A DNA stretch of 64,000 nt from Streptomyces sp. NRRL WC-3626 (GTDB taxonomy: Bacteria > Actinomycetota > Actinomycetes > Streptomycetales > Streptomycetaceae), in the NCBI RefSeq assembly GCF_000718785.1, contig NZ_JOCA01000015.1, positions 62,001-126,000 on the forward strand, in the 5' to 3' direction. Numbering within the stretch: the stretch's first letter is position 1; the number at the start of each line of letters is the position of its first letter. Below are positions 52,797 through 61,023 of the stretch, one piece after another. Position numbers and translations under genes: made by a program. The notes beneath the pieces were generated by a model. It had not been told where the DNA came from. It was given only the letters and a program-made list of their open reading frames with translations, and searched no databases.

Positions 52797-52985
52797 ATGC
52801 CCGTCCTCGCCCTCGTCTCCGCCGTCCTGGTCATCACCGTCGAACAGCTCGTCCAGTGGCAGTACGGCGCGGCCGGCATCGTCGGCCTGCTGCTGCTCAC
52901 CATAGGCATCAGGGCCAACCGGCCGGGGCTCAGCTCCGCCGGAGCCGTGCTGCTCGCCCTGCTGGTGGCGAGGCCGGCCCTGTGA
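52797..52985 (+). CDS. 62-aa small membrane protein of module 2
   Basis: ATG at 52797 with an excellent site gaaggaggaa. Sequence features: hydrophobic helix LALVSAVLVITVEQLVQW, Y-G-A-A-G turn, helix GIVGLLLLTIGIRAN, short loop, helix SSAGAVLLALLVARP. It shares EQLVQW-(Q/K)YG and TxGI(R/K)A with the module 3 protein. No known family. Stops 21 bp before the end of regulator 3. Confidence 0.75.
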   Translation: MPVLALVSAVLVITVEQLVQWQYGAAGIVGLLLLTIGIRANRPGLSSAGAVLLALLVARPAL

Positions 52986-53006
52986 GCGGCCGGCGCGCGG
53001 GAGACC

Positions 53007-53915
53007 TCAGCCGGTGAGCACCAGCTCCGAACTGATCGTCTCCCACAGCGCGTCGAACCACAGCCGGGACTGCTCCACGAACGTGGTGTCCCGCAGGCCC
53101 GGCCCCTGCTCGAAGGTGAACAGCATGGACCGGATGCCCTGGGCGTCGTACATCTCCAGGTACTCCTGGTCGATCTGGGCCTTGCTGCGCGCCAGCGTGT
53201 AGTAGGCGAACAGCGCCTCCGTGCCGTTGAGCAGGTACAGCTTCACCGGCGGGGTGAAGGGGAGCGCGCGGAAGGTGACCCGTACGTCGATGCCGTGGGT
53301 GGCGCGTAGCGCCAGCAGGTTGTGGCGCAGCACCTGCCCCTGGGCGTTGCGCTGGGCCAGCCACCGCTCGTGGACCGGCCCCTCGGTGCCGCCGGACCCC
53401 TCGACCGGCACCGGGAAGGCGAGGTCGATGTTCCGGCCGGGCAGCAGGACCCGCAGGTCGACCTTGGCCGGTTTCAGCCGCCCGGAGTGAATCTGCCGCA
53501 GCGGCTCCCCGATGGCGAGGGTGAGGGAGATGGAGGTCAGACAGACGGCGTCGATCTCGACGTGCTCGGCCCCGAAGGCGGCGGCGACCCTGGGCCCGAG
53601 GCCCACCGTGGTGGGCAGCGGAGGTGCGGCGGGGCCGGTCAGCGCCCTGCCGGGGTCGGCGGCGACGGTCGCCGGGGCGCCCTTGGAGACGTTCGTGAGC
53701 AGCCCCTCGGACTGCAGGATGCGCAGCGCCTGGCGCACCGCGGGGCGCTCCACACCGAATTCGGCGGCCAGCTGGGCCTGGGTGGGCATGCGCTGGCCCG
53801 GCCGCAGCACCCTGGTCCTGATCCGGGTGCGCAGCTCGTCGGCCACCTCGCGATGTGTCGGCTGTGGCCGCTGGGGCTTCGTCCGACCAGTGGCGGAGGC
53901 GTGTTCCGGGTCCAC
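53007..53915 (-). CDS. GntR-type regulator 3 of the triplicated module
   Basis: A 302-aa paralogue of regulator 2. HTH: ADELRTRIRTRVLRPGQRMPTQAQLAAEFGVERPAVRQAL. C-terminal domain shares ATHGIDVRVTFRALPF, VKLYLLNG, LEMYDAQG and WFDALWETIS. GTG at 53915 is preceded at six bases by TAGTGT, a leaderless-type promoter matching regulator 2; a TTG at 53921 is the alternative. Likely autoregulates and represses the divergent gene at 54097. Confidence 0.82.
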   Translation of the reverse strand: MDPEHASATGRTKPQRPQPTHREVADELRTRIRTRVLRPGQRMPTQAQLAAEFGVERPAVRQALRILQSEGLLTNVSKGAPATVAADPGRALTGPAAPPLPTTVGLGPRVAAAFGAEHVEIDAVCLTSISLTLAIGEPLRQIHSGRLKPAKVDLRVLLPGRNIDLAFPVPVEGSGGTEGPVHERWLAQRNAQGQVLRHNLLALRATHGIDVRVTFRALPFTPPVKLYLLNGTEALFAYYTLARSKAQIDQEYLEMYDAQGIRSMLFTFEQGPGLRDTTFVEQSRLWFDALWETISSELVLTG

Positions 53916-53979
53916 AGCCAAACACTACAACTTCCCGCCATCTTCGGGCAGTTCAGTGAAGGATGGTTATAGGACTCTT

Positions 53980-54018
53980 CCAAGTGGCTATAACTAAGGA
54001 GAAGTTGGCTACCAACTC
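53980..54018. promoter_or_regulatory. conserved 39-bp operator block, module 3
   Basis: Counterpart of 52697-52735, same length and order: CCAAGTGG, a TAACTAAGG stretch, then the dyad AGTTGG-CTA-CCAACT (54003-54017). It lies 79 bp before the membrane-protein ATG. Confidence 0.8.
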
Positions 54019-54096
54019 GCACAACCTGGTTGAGGCTCCTCAGGGGTTGGCCATCAGGAGGCGGGTGGGAGGCCGTGAACACCTAGGGGGACCGCC

Positions 54097-54282
54097 ATGC
54101 CGCTCATCGCCATCGTCCTCGCAGCGCTGGCCATCGGGTTCGAGCAACTCGTCCAGTGGAAGTACGGACCGATGGGAATCATCGCCTTCGTCGCCCTCAC
54201 CGTGGGCATCAAGGCACGCAACACCCTGGTCAGCGGCATCGGCGCGGTCATCCTCGTGATGCTGCTCGCCCAGTCCGGCTGA
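54097..54282 (+). CDS. 61-aa small membrane protein of module 3
   Basis: ATG at 54097 preceded by taggggga. Helix LIAIVLAALAIGFEQLVQW, then KYGPMG, helix IIAFVALTVGIKARN and C-terminal helix GIGAVILVMLLAQSG. About half of the positions match the module 2 protein, including FEQLVQW/VEQLVQW. Probably two or three membrane passes. Function unknown. Confidence 0.75.
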   Translation: MPLIAIVLAALAIGFEQLVQWKYGPMGIIAFVALTVGIKARNTLVSGIGAVILVMLLAQSG

Positions 54283-54451
54283 CAGCACACCGTACGGACC
54301 GCCGGCCGGACTCCCTTCCGGAGGGGAGCCGGGAGCCCTGCCGACGGGCACCACCCGCACAACAACCACAACTGAACAGCTCGCTACGGATGAGAACCCA
54401 CCCGTCGTCGACGGAAGGAGGCAGGCGGTACAGGCGCGACAGCGACCGCGC

Positions 54452-55708
54452 TCAGAACACGTCCGGGCACCACGGTCGCCTGGAAGTACGCAGCAGGGCG
54501 TCGGCCTGACGGACGGCGCCCGCTCGTTCTTCCCGGACCCGGCCGAGCGCCGCCAGCCGCACCGCCGACTCGTCACCGAGCCACAGCACGGCCAACTCGG
54601 CGACGTCCAGGGACAGATCGGCACTCCCGGCGGCCGGCTCACAGACCCCGGTCCCGTCCTCGGACACCTCCAGCCGGTAACGTCCCGCCGCCGCCCCCGC
54701 CCGGTCGGCCACCTCCAGCACCAGCGACCCCGCGCCCTCGTACGTCCGCGCCTCCAGGGCCCGTACGACGTCCAGGATCCGTACCCACAGCCAGTCCGCC
54801 TGTGTGGTCACGGCGGCTGCGCGCGGGTCCGGCAGGAAGTGCGGGAGCAGATCGTCCGGCGCCCGCCAGCCGCTCTTCACCCTCACCACCCAGTCGATGG
54901 AACACAGGTACAGCCACAGCGCGCGCTCGGCGGCCGGGGTCACCCCGGTCAGCCACTTCACCCGTGCCGTGTTCAGCGGCTGCTTGGCGTCGGTCCACTC
55001 GTCGTCGACGGTGTAGGCGGCCATGCCCTCCACCTCACCGGCGGCCGACCGGTACACCACGTAGTACGGCTCCTTGAAGTCCGGCCAGAAGCGCACCGCC
55101 CCGGTCGTCACCCGCCACCACAGCTCGTCCCGGCTGACCACGCCCGGCTGGGTACGGCGCAGCCGCTCATGCAGCTCGGGGCCCAGCTTGCGGACGTCCC
55201 CGGCGTCCACCAGGTCGACCCGGCCGCCGTCCTCCGGGCCCGCCCGGCGCGGGTCGAGACCGGCGCGCGGCACGTCGATCGTCCACTCGGCCGCCGAGGT
55301 GGCCGGGCCGAAGCCGTACCGCCCGTAGATCGGGTACTCGGCCGCGATCAGCGTCGCCACGACGTCCCCGCGCTCCTTCGCGGCGGCGAGGTCGCGCTCC
55401 ATCATGCGGGTCAGCAGCCCGCGCCGGCGGTGGGTGGCGGTCACGGTGACGTTGGTGACGGCGTCGGCGGGCACGGTCGCCCCGCCGACCACCGTCAGCT
55501 CCTGAGCGAACGAACGGAACGTCGCCACACACCGCCCGCCGTCGAAGGCCCCGACCGACCGGCCGGGAGTGAACTGCTCCCGGCGCGCGTCGAGGATCTC
55601 CTCGGACAGGCCGGGCTCCCGCAGGAACCCCACGTTCATCGCCCGTTGCCAGTCGGCGAACTCGGACTCGGTGATCGGACGTACGTCGACGCCGGCGCGG
55701 GAGGTCAT
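54452..55708 (-). CDS. Eis-like GNAT N-acetyltransferase
   Basis: A 418-aa protein with the Eis architecture: two GNAT domains and a C-terminal sterol-carrier-like domain. The CoA-binding segment [15 protein letters not shown], the [12 protein letters not shown] segment with the conserved catalytic Tyr, and the C-terminal carboxylate of Phe (...CPDVF) used in catalysis are present. Mycobacterial Eis acetylates aminoglycosides and host proteins; Streptomyces members are mostly uncharacterised. Confidence 0.88.
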   Translation of the reverse strand: MTSRAGVDVRPITESEFADWQRAMNVGFLREPGLSEEILDARREQFTPGRSVGAFDGGRCVATFRSFAQELTVVGGATVPADAVTNVTVTATHRRRGLLTRMMERDLAAAKERGDVVATLIAAEYPIYGRYGFGPATSAAEWTIDVPRAGLDPRRAGPEDGGRVDLVDAGDVRKLGPELHERLRRTQPGVVSRDELWWRVTTGAVRFWPDFKEPYYVVYRSAAGEVEGMAAYTVDDEWTDAKQPLNTARVKWLTGVTPAAERALWLYLCSIDWVVRVKSGWRAPDDLLPHFLPDPRAAAVTTQADWLWVRILDVVRALEARTYEGAGSLVLEVADRAGAAAGRYRLEVSEDGTGVCEPAAGSADLSLDVAELAVLWLGDESAVRLAALGRVREERAGAVRQADALLRTSRRPWCPDVF

Positions 55709-55765
55709 GACCTCACGGTAGGTCGGCCCCGCGCCGGGTGTCGAAGAGGTTTTCCCCGACCGTCC

Positions 55766-56398
55766 TCAGACGAGGAGGTCGTCGACCTGCGCCTCCCCGT
55801 CCCGGTACCGGCGCGCGATCTCCGCGCCGCACTCGTCCGCCGTACGCTGCAGCCGCTGCCGCCGCCGGGACACCTGCTGCTCGTACCGCACCAGCCGCCC
55901 CATCGCCGTGTTCAGCTCCCCGTCGGTGCGGGCGCCCAGGTCGGACAGCTCCACCTCGGCGAGCATCTCGGCCGCCAGCCGCCGGTACTCCTCGCTCTGC
56001 GGTGTCCCCAGCGTGACGTGCCGGGCGGAGGAGCGGTGCCGGGCCGGGGTGTCCCGCAGGATCTCCCCCAGCCGCTCGATCACGGACGCCTCCCCGCGCG
56101 CGACGACCGACGGCGTCTCCCGCGGCAGCCGCCGGGTCAGTTCCGCCCGCAGGATGTCGATCCGCCCCTGCAGCAGCCGCCGTACGTAACTCAGGTCGGT
56201 CTCGTCGCGCTGCGCGTCCCGGCGCACCGCCCGCAGTTCGGCCAGGCCGAGCACGAACAGGTCGTGCACCGCCCGGTCCTCGGGCAGCACCGGACTGTCC
56301 GTGCGCTGTGTGGGCGGCCGGCCGAACTCCCGCTCCCCGGTGCCCGACTGGGTCGACGCGACAGCCCCGCGCGGCTGTCCGATCCCCGGTGTGCTCAT
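55766..56398 (-). CDS. rsiG: RsiG, c-di-GMP-dependent anti-sigma factor for WhiG
   Basis: A 210-aa coiled-coil protein. The RsiG signature E-x3-S-x2-R-x3-Q-x3-D occurs twice: E66, S70, R73, Q77, D81 and E173, S177, R180, Q184, D188. Published work shows these motifs bind two intercalated c-di-GMP dimers, letting RsiG sequester the sporulation sigma factor WhiG until c-di-GMP falls. All ten motif residues are intact. ATG at 56398. whiG itself is not in the window. Confidence 0.93.
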   Translation of the reverse strand: MSTPGIGQPRGAVASTQSGTGEREFGRPPTQRTDSPVLPEDRAVHDLFVLGLAELRAVRRDAQRDETDLSYVRRLLQGRIDILRAELTRRLPRETPSVVARGEASVIERLGEILRDTPARHRSSARHVTLGTPQSEEYRRLAAEMLAEVELSDLGARTDGELNTAMGRLVRYEQQVSRRRQRLQRTADECGAEIARRYRDGEAQVDDLLV

Positions 56399-56575
56399 GT
56401 GCCTCAACCGTCCCCTCGACCGGCATGTGCCAGCATCGTGCCACCCCAAGCGGTCCCATTGTGAGCGAGTGCCCCCGATCCGCCCCAGATGGGCGGTAAG
56501 GAGTAAAAATAGCCCGACCGGGGTCCCTCGTGGGCCGCCGTCGGCCGTCTGTTCCCCGACCGGCATGATGGTCGT

Positions 56576-57001
56576 ATGCGAGCAGTGGTACAGCGGGTCG
56601 ACGGCGCGAGCGTGATCGTGGACGGCGAGACGGTGGGGGCGATCGAGGGCGAGGGACTGTGCGTCCTCGTCGGCGTCACCCACGAGGACACCATGGAGAA
56701 GGCGGCGCAGCTCGCCCGCAAGCTCTGGTCGGTCCGGATGCTCCAGGACGAGAAGTCCTGCAGCGACATCGGCGCCCCGCTGCTGGTGATCAGCCAGTTC
56801 ACCCTTTACGGCGATGCCCGCAAGGGCCGTCGCCCCACCTGGAACGCCGCCGCGCCCGGCGATCTCGCCGAGCCGCTGGTCGACGAGGTGGTCACGCGGC
56901 TGCGCGCGCTGGGCGCGACGGTGGCGACGGGCCGCTTCGGGGCGAGGATGCGGGTGTCGCTGACCAACGACGGCCCGTTCACCGTGCTGCTGGAGATCTG
57001 A
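56576..57001 (+). CDS. dtd: D-aminoacyl-tRNA deacylase
   Basis: A 141-aa DTD. It hydrolyses D-aminoacyl-tRNA and protects translation. Hallmarks are SQFTLYGD and TNDGPFT (the N-x-G-P-x-T motif carrying the cross-subunit Gly-Pro). Full length. Divergent from rsiG. No Shine-Dalgarno is evident at the ATG. Confidence 0.95.
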   Translation: MRAVVQRVDGASVIVDGETVGAIEGEGLCVLVGVTHEDTMEKAAQLARKLWSVRMLQDEKSCSDIGAPLLVISQFTLYGDARKGRRPTWNAAAPGDLAEPLVDEVVTRLRALGATVATGRFGARMRVSLTNDGPFTVLLEI

Positions 57002-57011
57002 GCCGTACGGC

Positions 57012-57977
57012 TCAGGGCTCGACGACGGTCTCCTGGGCCGCCGCGGTGTCCCCGGCGAGCAGCCTGGCGTCCACCGGCACGTTCCGCTTCACCAGCGCCA
57101 GCGCGACGGGGCCCAGCTCGTGGTGGCGTACGGACGTCGTGATGAAGCCGATCTTCCGCCCGTCGGGGCCGTCGTCGGCGAGCCGGATCCCGGTCCCGGC
57201 CGGCGGCAGATGGACCTCGCTGCCGTCCAGGTGCAGGAAGACGAGGCGGCGCGGCGGCTTCCCCAGGTTCTGCACCCGGGCGACCGTCTCCTGGCCCCGG
57301 TAGCAGCCCTTCTGCAGATGCACGGCGGTGCCGATCCAGCCCAGCTCGTGCGGGATGGTGCGGTGGTCGGTCTCGAAGCCGACCCGCGGCCGGTGCTGCT
57401 CGACCCGCAGCGCCTCGTAGGCGAGGATCCCGGCGGCCGGCCCGGTCTTCCCGGTGTACGACTCCAGATCGGCGCGCGGCAGGAAGACGTCCCGCCCGTA
57501 CGGCGTCTCGCGGACGACGACGCCCTCGGGCACGTCCGCGATGGACCCGGCCGGCAGATGCACCACGGCGGTGTCGGCGGTGCGGTCGGCGACCTCGACC
57601 CGGTAGAAGAACTTCATCGACTCCAGGTAGGCGATCAGCGCCTCCTGGCTGCCGGGCTCGACGTGCGCCCAGACCGTCTCCCCGTCGTCGACCAGATAGA
57701 GCGCGTGCTCGATGTGGCCGTTCGCGGAAAGTATCAGCGCCTCGGTGGCCCGGTGGGGCGGGAGGTCGGTGACGTGCTGGGTGAGCAGCAGATGCAGCCA
57801 GGTCAGCCGGTCGGAGCCGGACACGGCGACGACCCCGCGGTGGGACAGGTCGACGAAACCGGAACCGTCGGCGAGGGCGCGCTGCTCGCGGAACAGGTCG
57901 CCGTAGTGGGCGGCCACGCCTTCGTCCACGCCCTCGGCGGGGACGGCGCCGGGCAGGGTCAGCAGGGGGCTCTTCAT
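57012..57977 (-). CDS. ygfZ: folate-binding YgfZ-family protein
   Basis: A 321-aa protein related to the glycine-cleavage T protein. The YgfZ motif K-G-C-Y-x-G-Q-E is at residues 223-230, with the functional Cys. YgfZ proteins use tetrahydrofolate to help build or repair Fe-S clusters. Ends 10 bp after the convergent dtd gene. Confidence 0.9.
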   Translation of the reverse strand: MKSPLLTLPGAVPAEGVDEGVAAHYGDLFREQRALADGSGFVDLSHRGVVAVSGSDRLTWLHLLLTQHVTDLPPHRATEALILSANGHIEHALYLVDDGETVWAHVEPGSQEALIAYLESMKFFYRVEVADRTADTAVVHLPAGSIADVPEGVVVRETPYGRDVFLPRADLESYTGKTGPAAGILAYEALRVEQHRPRVGFETDHRTIPHELGWIGTAVHLQKGCYRGQETVARVQNLGKPPRRLVFLHLDGSEVHLPPAGTGIRLADDGPDGRKIGFITTSVRHHELGPVALALVKRNVPVDARLLAGDTAAAQETVVEP

Positions 57978-57986
57978 ATGCCTAGC

Positions 57987-58424
57987 CTACGACTCGGTAG
58001 TTGAACTCTTCAGGTCGCAGTCCTCGCACCGTCCGAAGATCGCGAAGTGCTTCATGTCGGTGTCGAACCCGAACTGCTCGCGCAGCTTCGCCGTGAACTC
58101 GGCGGCCACGGACACATCCGCCTCGATCACGTTCGTACAGTCCCGGCAGACCAGGTGGATGTGGTGGTGCCGGTCGGCGAGGTGGTATGTCGGCGCCCCG
58201 TGCCCGAGGTGGGCATGGCTGACGAGGCCGAGCTCCTCGAGGAGCTCCAGGGTGCGGTACACGGTGGAGATGTTGACCCCCGACGCCGTCTTCCGCACTT
58301 CGCAGAGGATGTCGTCGGGGGTCGCGTGTTCGAGGGTGTCCACGGCTTCGAGGACCAGCTGCCGCTGCGGGGTCAGCCGGTAGCCGCGCTGCCTGAGGTC
58401 ACTCTTCCAGTCGGTGCTCACCAC
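57987..58424 (-). CDS. nur: Nur, nickel-responsive Fur-family repressor
   Basis: A 145-aa Fur-family protein almost identical, by recollection, to S. coelicolor Nur. All metal ligands reported for Nur are present: Ni-site H70, H72 and H126, and M-site H33, H86, H88 and H90. The two CxxC pairs (CRDC and CEDC) are also there. Nur with nickel represses the Fe-superoxide dismutase gene and nickel uptake genes. No Nur target is evident in the window. It lies upstream of ygfZ in the same direction, 9 bp apart. Confidence 0.92.
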   Translation of the reverse strand: MVSTDWKSDLRQRGYRLTPQRQLVLEAVDTLEHATPDDILCEVRKTASGVNISTVYRTLELLEELGLVSHAHLGHGAPTYHLADRHHHIHLVCRDCTNVIEADVSVAAEFTAKLREQFGFDTDMKHFAIFGRCEDCDLKSSTTES

Positions 58425-58436
58425 ACCGACGAGTCT

Positions 58437-58511
58437 AGGGCCTGTCCGGCGGAGCAGGCCCTAGGAAGTCGGCGGCTCACCCGGGCTGCGACGAGCCGCC
58501 GGACAGGCCCT
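58437..58511. repeat. nested inverted repeats (dispersed-palindrome type)
   Basis: A perfect 16-bp inverted repeat (AGGGCCTGTCCGGCGG and complement, 58437-58452/58496-58511) encloses a 43-nt spacer. The left arm can alternatively pair with CAGGCCCT at 58455-58462 to form a short hairpin, so two structures compete. It fills the gap between nur and the nitrobindin-like gene stop. Confidence 0.75.
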
Positions 58512-58516
58512 GTGGG

Positions 58517-59092
58517 CTACTTGAAGAAAGCGATGCCGTCGTCGGGCATGTCGTCGGGCAGGGCCTTGGCCCAGCGCTCGACCTCCTCCGGCGTGACGAC
58601 CTTCTTCAGGTGCGCCGACATGTAGGGGCGCAGCTCGACCTCGGGGGTCTGCTTCTCGCCGACCCACATCAGGTCGCTCTTGACGTAGCCGTACAGCCGC
58701 TTGCCGCCGGTGTAGGGGCCCGAGGCGGCCGTGCGCGCCACCGCGTCCGTGACCAGGTCGATCTGCGGCTTCCGGTCGGCCAGCTCGCCGTACCAGATCT
58801 CGATGACGCCGTCGTCGCGGGTCATCGTCACCTCGACCTTGCGGTCCACGTCGATACGCCAGAAGCCGTGCTCGGACTCCAGCGGGCGGACCTTGTTGCC
58901 GTCGCCGTCCAGCACCCAGGTGTGGGAGGCGTACTCAAGGAAGTCCCGGCCGTCGTGGCGGAAGGTGACCTCCTGGCCGAAGTTGCACTTCTCGGCGCCC
59001 GGGAAGTCGTGCACGCCCGCGCCGGCCCAGTCGCCGAGCAGGAAGGCGAGCGGGACGAGGTCCTTGTGCAGGTCGGACGGGATCTCGATCAT
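58517..59092 (-). CDS. nitrobindin-like heme-binding domain protein (FABP family)
   Basis: A 191-aa ten-stranded beta-barrel protein. The G-x-W-x-G-x-G motif is LLGDWAGAGVHDFP. Actinobacterial nitrobindins bind ferric heme through a His near the C-terminal end (here SAHLKKVV) and can isomerise peroxynitrite. Upstream of nur in the same direction. Confidence 0.85.
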   Translation of the reverse strand: MIEIPSDLHKDLVPLAFLLGDWAGAGVHDFPGAEKCNFGQEVTFRHDGRDFLEYASHTWVLDGDGNKVRPLESEHGFWRIDVDRKVEVTMTRDDGVIEIWYGELADRKPQIDLVTDAVARTAASGPYTGGKRLYGYVKSDLMWVGEKQTPEVELRPYMSAHLKKVVTPEEVERWAKALPDDMPDDGIAFFK

Positions 59093-59117
59093 GAGCGGTA
59101 CTTCCTGGCGTCGGTGA

Positions 59118-59216
59118 TCAGCGCTGGCCCTGGTACAGCTTCTTCACGGTCAGTCCGGCGAAGGCGAGAACGCCGACGCAGACCAGGACCAGGAGAATTT
59201 CGAAGAAGAGGGTCAC
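59118..59216 (-). CDS. 32-aa single-pass membrane peptide
   Basis: GTG at 59216 with AAGGAG seven bases upstream. The peptide starts MTLFFEILLVLVCVGVLAF, one membrane helix, then a basic tail (KKLYQGQR). The strong site, clean stop and complete lack of frame-breaking codons support it. I recall near-identical small proteins in other Streptomyces. It is 25 bp upstream of the nitrobindin-like gene and probably co-transcribed. Confidence 0.7.
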   Translation of the reverse strand: MTLFFEILLVLVCVGVLAFAGLTVKKLYQGQR

Positions 59217-59251
59217 GGGGTGCTCCTTGAGCGGGGTGCGGTGCTGTGCAG

Positions 59252-59288
59252 GGGCCGGGCCCCAGCTTACGCGGCCGGGGCCCGGCCC
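59252..59288 (-). terminator. terminator of the three-gene membrane-protein operon
   Basis: A perfect 12-bp GC hairpin (GGGCCGGGCCCC and complement) with a 13-nt loop, 23 bp past the stop at 59312. Confidence 0.8.
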
Positions 59289-59311
59289 TGGCGGCCGAGG
59301 TCCGCCGGGGT

Positions 59312-60166
59312 CTACCCCAGCAGCTGGCTCTGCAGCACGACCGTCTGCCGGAACGGCACGGCGTGCGCGGTGCCCTTGCGGGACTGCACCACCAGGGCGA
59401 GTACGTCACCGGCCGCGAGGTAGGCGTAACGCTCCTGCTCCTTGCCGTACGGCTTGGCCTCGACGTAGGGGGTGCGCTGGACCCCCGGGACGGCGATCTT
59501 CTCCGAGAAGCCCTTGTCGAAGCCCATGCTCTCGGTGCCCCGCACGGAGTACGCCGGGTCGCTGTAGGAGAAGTACGTGGTGAAGAAGGTGTCCTCGACC
59601 ATGGCCGCGGTGTCGAACCGCAGCAGGTAGACCCGGGTCCGGGTGCCGTCCCCGGTGGTCCAGCCGCGTGCCGCGATGTGCCGGAGGCCGGCGTCGGTGA
59701 GCTTCTGCCGGAACTCGTCCCGGTCCTCCTTCTCGCCGTACTCCTTCAGGAAGTCGTCCGTCGCGAGCCAGCCGTCCTCGCCGCGCAGCGCCTCGTCCTC
59801 CTTCGCCCCCTTGGGGGCGGGCAGCAGCAGGGCGCGCAGGTCGGCGTGGTGGGTGCCGGCCGGGTTGGACTCGGCCGCGGGTCCGGGGCGGCCGGCGGGC
59901 AGCGGCGGCTTGGTCAGCGGCGGGTAGTCCCACCGTCCGTCGGACTCCGTCGCGAGTCCGGGTACGTCCGTACGCTCCATCCGGGTGATCCCGTACGCCG
60001 TGCCGGCGCCGGCCACGGCGAAGACCACGACGGCGGCGGTCCAGCGCAGGGCGGCGCGCAGCACGCGGCGGTCGCCGCGCGCGGGCGGGGGCCCGGGCGG
60101 TGCGGCGGGGACGGGTGGCGGGGTGGGGGCGGACCCGCCCTCGGGGAGGACCTGCTGCTCGCTCAT
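59312..60166 (-). CDS. membrane-anchored hypothetical protein, third of three similar genes
   Basis: 284 aa. Pro-rich cytoplasmic N-terminus (about 35 residues), one helix (WTAAVVVFAVAGAGTAYGI), and an extracytoplasmic domain of about 220 residues with GEDGWLATDDFLKEYGE and RGWTTGDGTRTRVYLLRFDT. The ATG at 60166 overlaps the stop of the previous gene (ATGA). The shared plan of the three products and partial motifs (G-W-x-x-x-x-F/E-F, gain of T-G-W or R-G-W) suggest paralogues. Family not recognised. Confidence 0.75.
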   Translation of the reverse strand: MSEQQVLPEGGSAPTPPPVPAAPPGPPPARGDRRVLRAALRWTAAVVVFAVAGAGTAYGITRMERTDVPGLATESDGRWDYPPLTKPPLPAGRPGPAAESNPAGTHHADLRALLLPAPKGAKEDEALRGEDGWLATDDFLKEYGEKEDRDEFRQKLTDAGLRHIAARGWTTGDGTRTRVYLLRFDTAAMVEDTFFTTYFSYSDPAYSVRGTESMGFDKGFSEKIAVPGVQRTPYVEAKPYGKEQERYAYLAAGDVLALVVQSRKGTAHAVPFRQTVVLQSQLLG

Positions 60167-61023
60167 ACGGCCTTCCCGGGTTCGTCGATACGGTCCAGCT
60201 GCTGACCGAACAGCGTGGCGACGCTCTTGGTGTCGAGGGGCTTGCCGCCCGCGGCCGTGAGGGTGACCAGCACGTCCCCGACGTAGGCGGAGCACTCCAT
60301 CGAGTCGATCCCGGCCTCCTCGTCCTCGGGCGGCAGGAAGCACTTGGCGTTCTTGTGGCCCTTGATCTTCGGGCCCTCGCGGAAGATGTCGAGGGCCTCG
60401 ATGAAGCCGTCCTGGTACGTCGCTAGGTCCCGCACGGCCTCCCGGTCCTTCATCCGGGTGAGCACGATGCCCACGGTGTAGACCTCTATCGGGCTGTAGA
60501 CGCTGGTCGACCCGCTGGTGTAGCTGCGCATCGCCATCCCCTGCACGCGCCAGCTGTCGATCTCCTTCTCCAGCTCCTTGCGCTCGGAGCGCGGGAGACC
60601 GCTCAGCGCCCTCTTGTGCAGGGCGGAGGCCCTGGCCCCGTCGAACTGTTCGTCCCTGCCGAACTCGGAGAGGTCCGGTCCCGGGAGGAGGTTGTCGTAC
60701 CCGTACGGCACGAGCATTCCGGCCAGCCCCCGCTCCTCGGGCTTCTCCGTCGCGGCGGCGGACGCCTTGGGCAGCTTCCAGCGGGGCGCGCCGGCGTCGC
60801 GGTCCGCGCCGTTCACGGTCACGACGGTGTAGCCCACGCCGGCGATCACGGCCCCGGCCAGCAGTACGGACCCGGCGACGGCGGCGATGCGCCCCCATCG
60901 CACGGGCCGCTTCGCGGCGGGTTCGGCGACCGGCTCGGCGGCCGACTCGGCGACCGGCTCGGCGACCGGCTCGGCGACCGGCTCGGGCGTCTGCTCCTCG
61001 GGCGGGGTCTCTGTCTCGCTCAC
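60163..61023 (-). CDS. membrane-anchored hypothetical protein, second of three
   Basis: 286 aa. N-terminus holds an Ala-Glu-Pro-Val repeat (EPVAEPVAEPVAES...) coded by 12-bp tandem repeats (about 60925-60990). Then KRPVRWGRIAAVAGSVLLAGAVIAGVGYTVV (one helix) and an outer domain with PYGYDNLLPGPDLSEFG. Two Cys (KCFLPP and MECSAYVG) could pair. GTG at 61023 overlaps the upstream stop (GTGA). Not recognised. Confidence 0.75.
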   Translation of the reverse strand: MSETETPPEEQTPEPVAEPVAEPVAESAAEPVAEPAAKRPVRWGRIAAVAGSVLLAGAVIAGVGYTVVTVNGADRDAGAPRWKLPKASAAATEKPEERGLAGMLVPYGYDNLLPGPDLSEFGRDEQFDGARASALHKRALSGLPRSERKELEKEIDSWRVQGMAMRSYTSGSTSVYSPIEVYTVGIVLTRMKDREAVRDLATYQDGFIEALDIFREGPKIKGHKNAKCFLPPEDEEAGIDSMECSAYVGDVLVTLTAAGGKPLDTKSVATLFGQQLDRIDEPGKAV

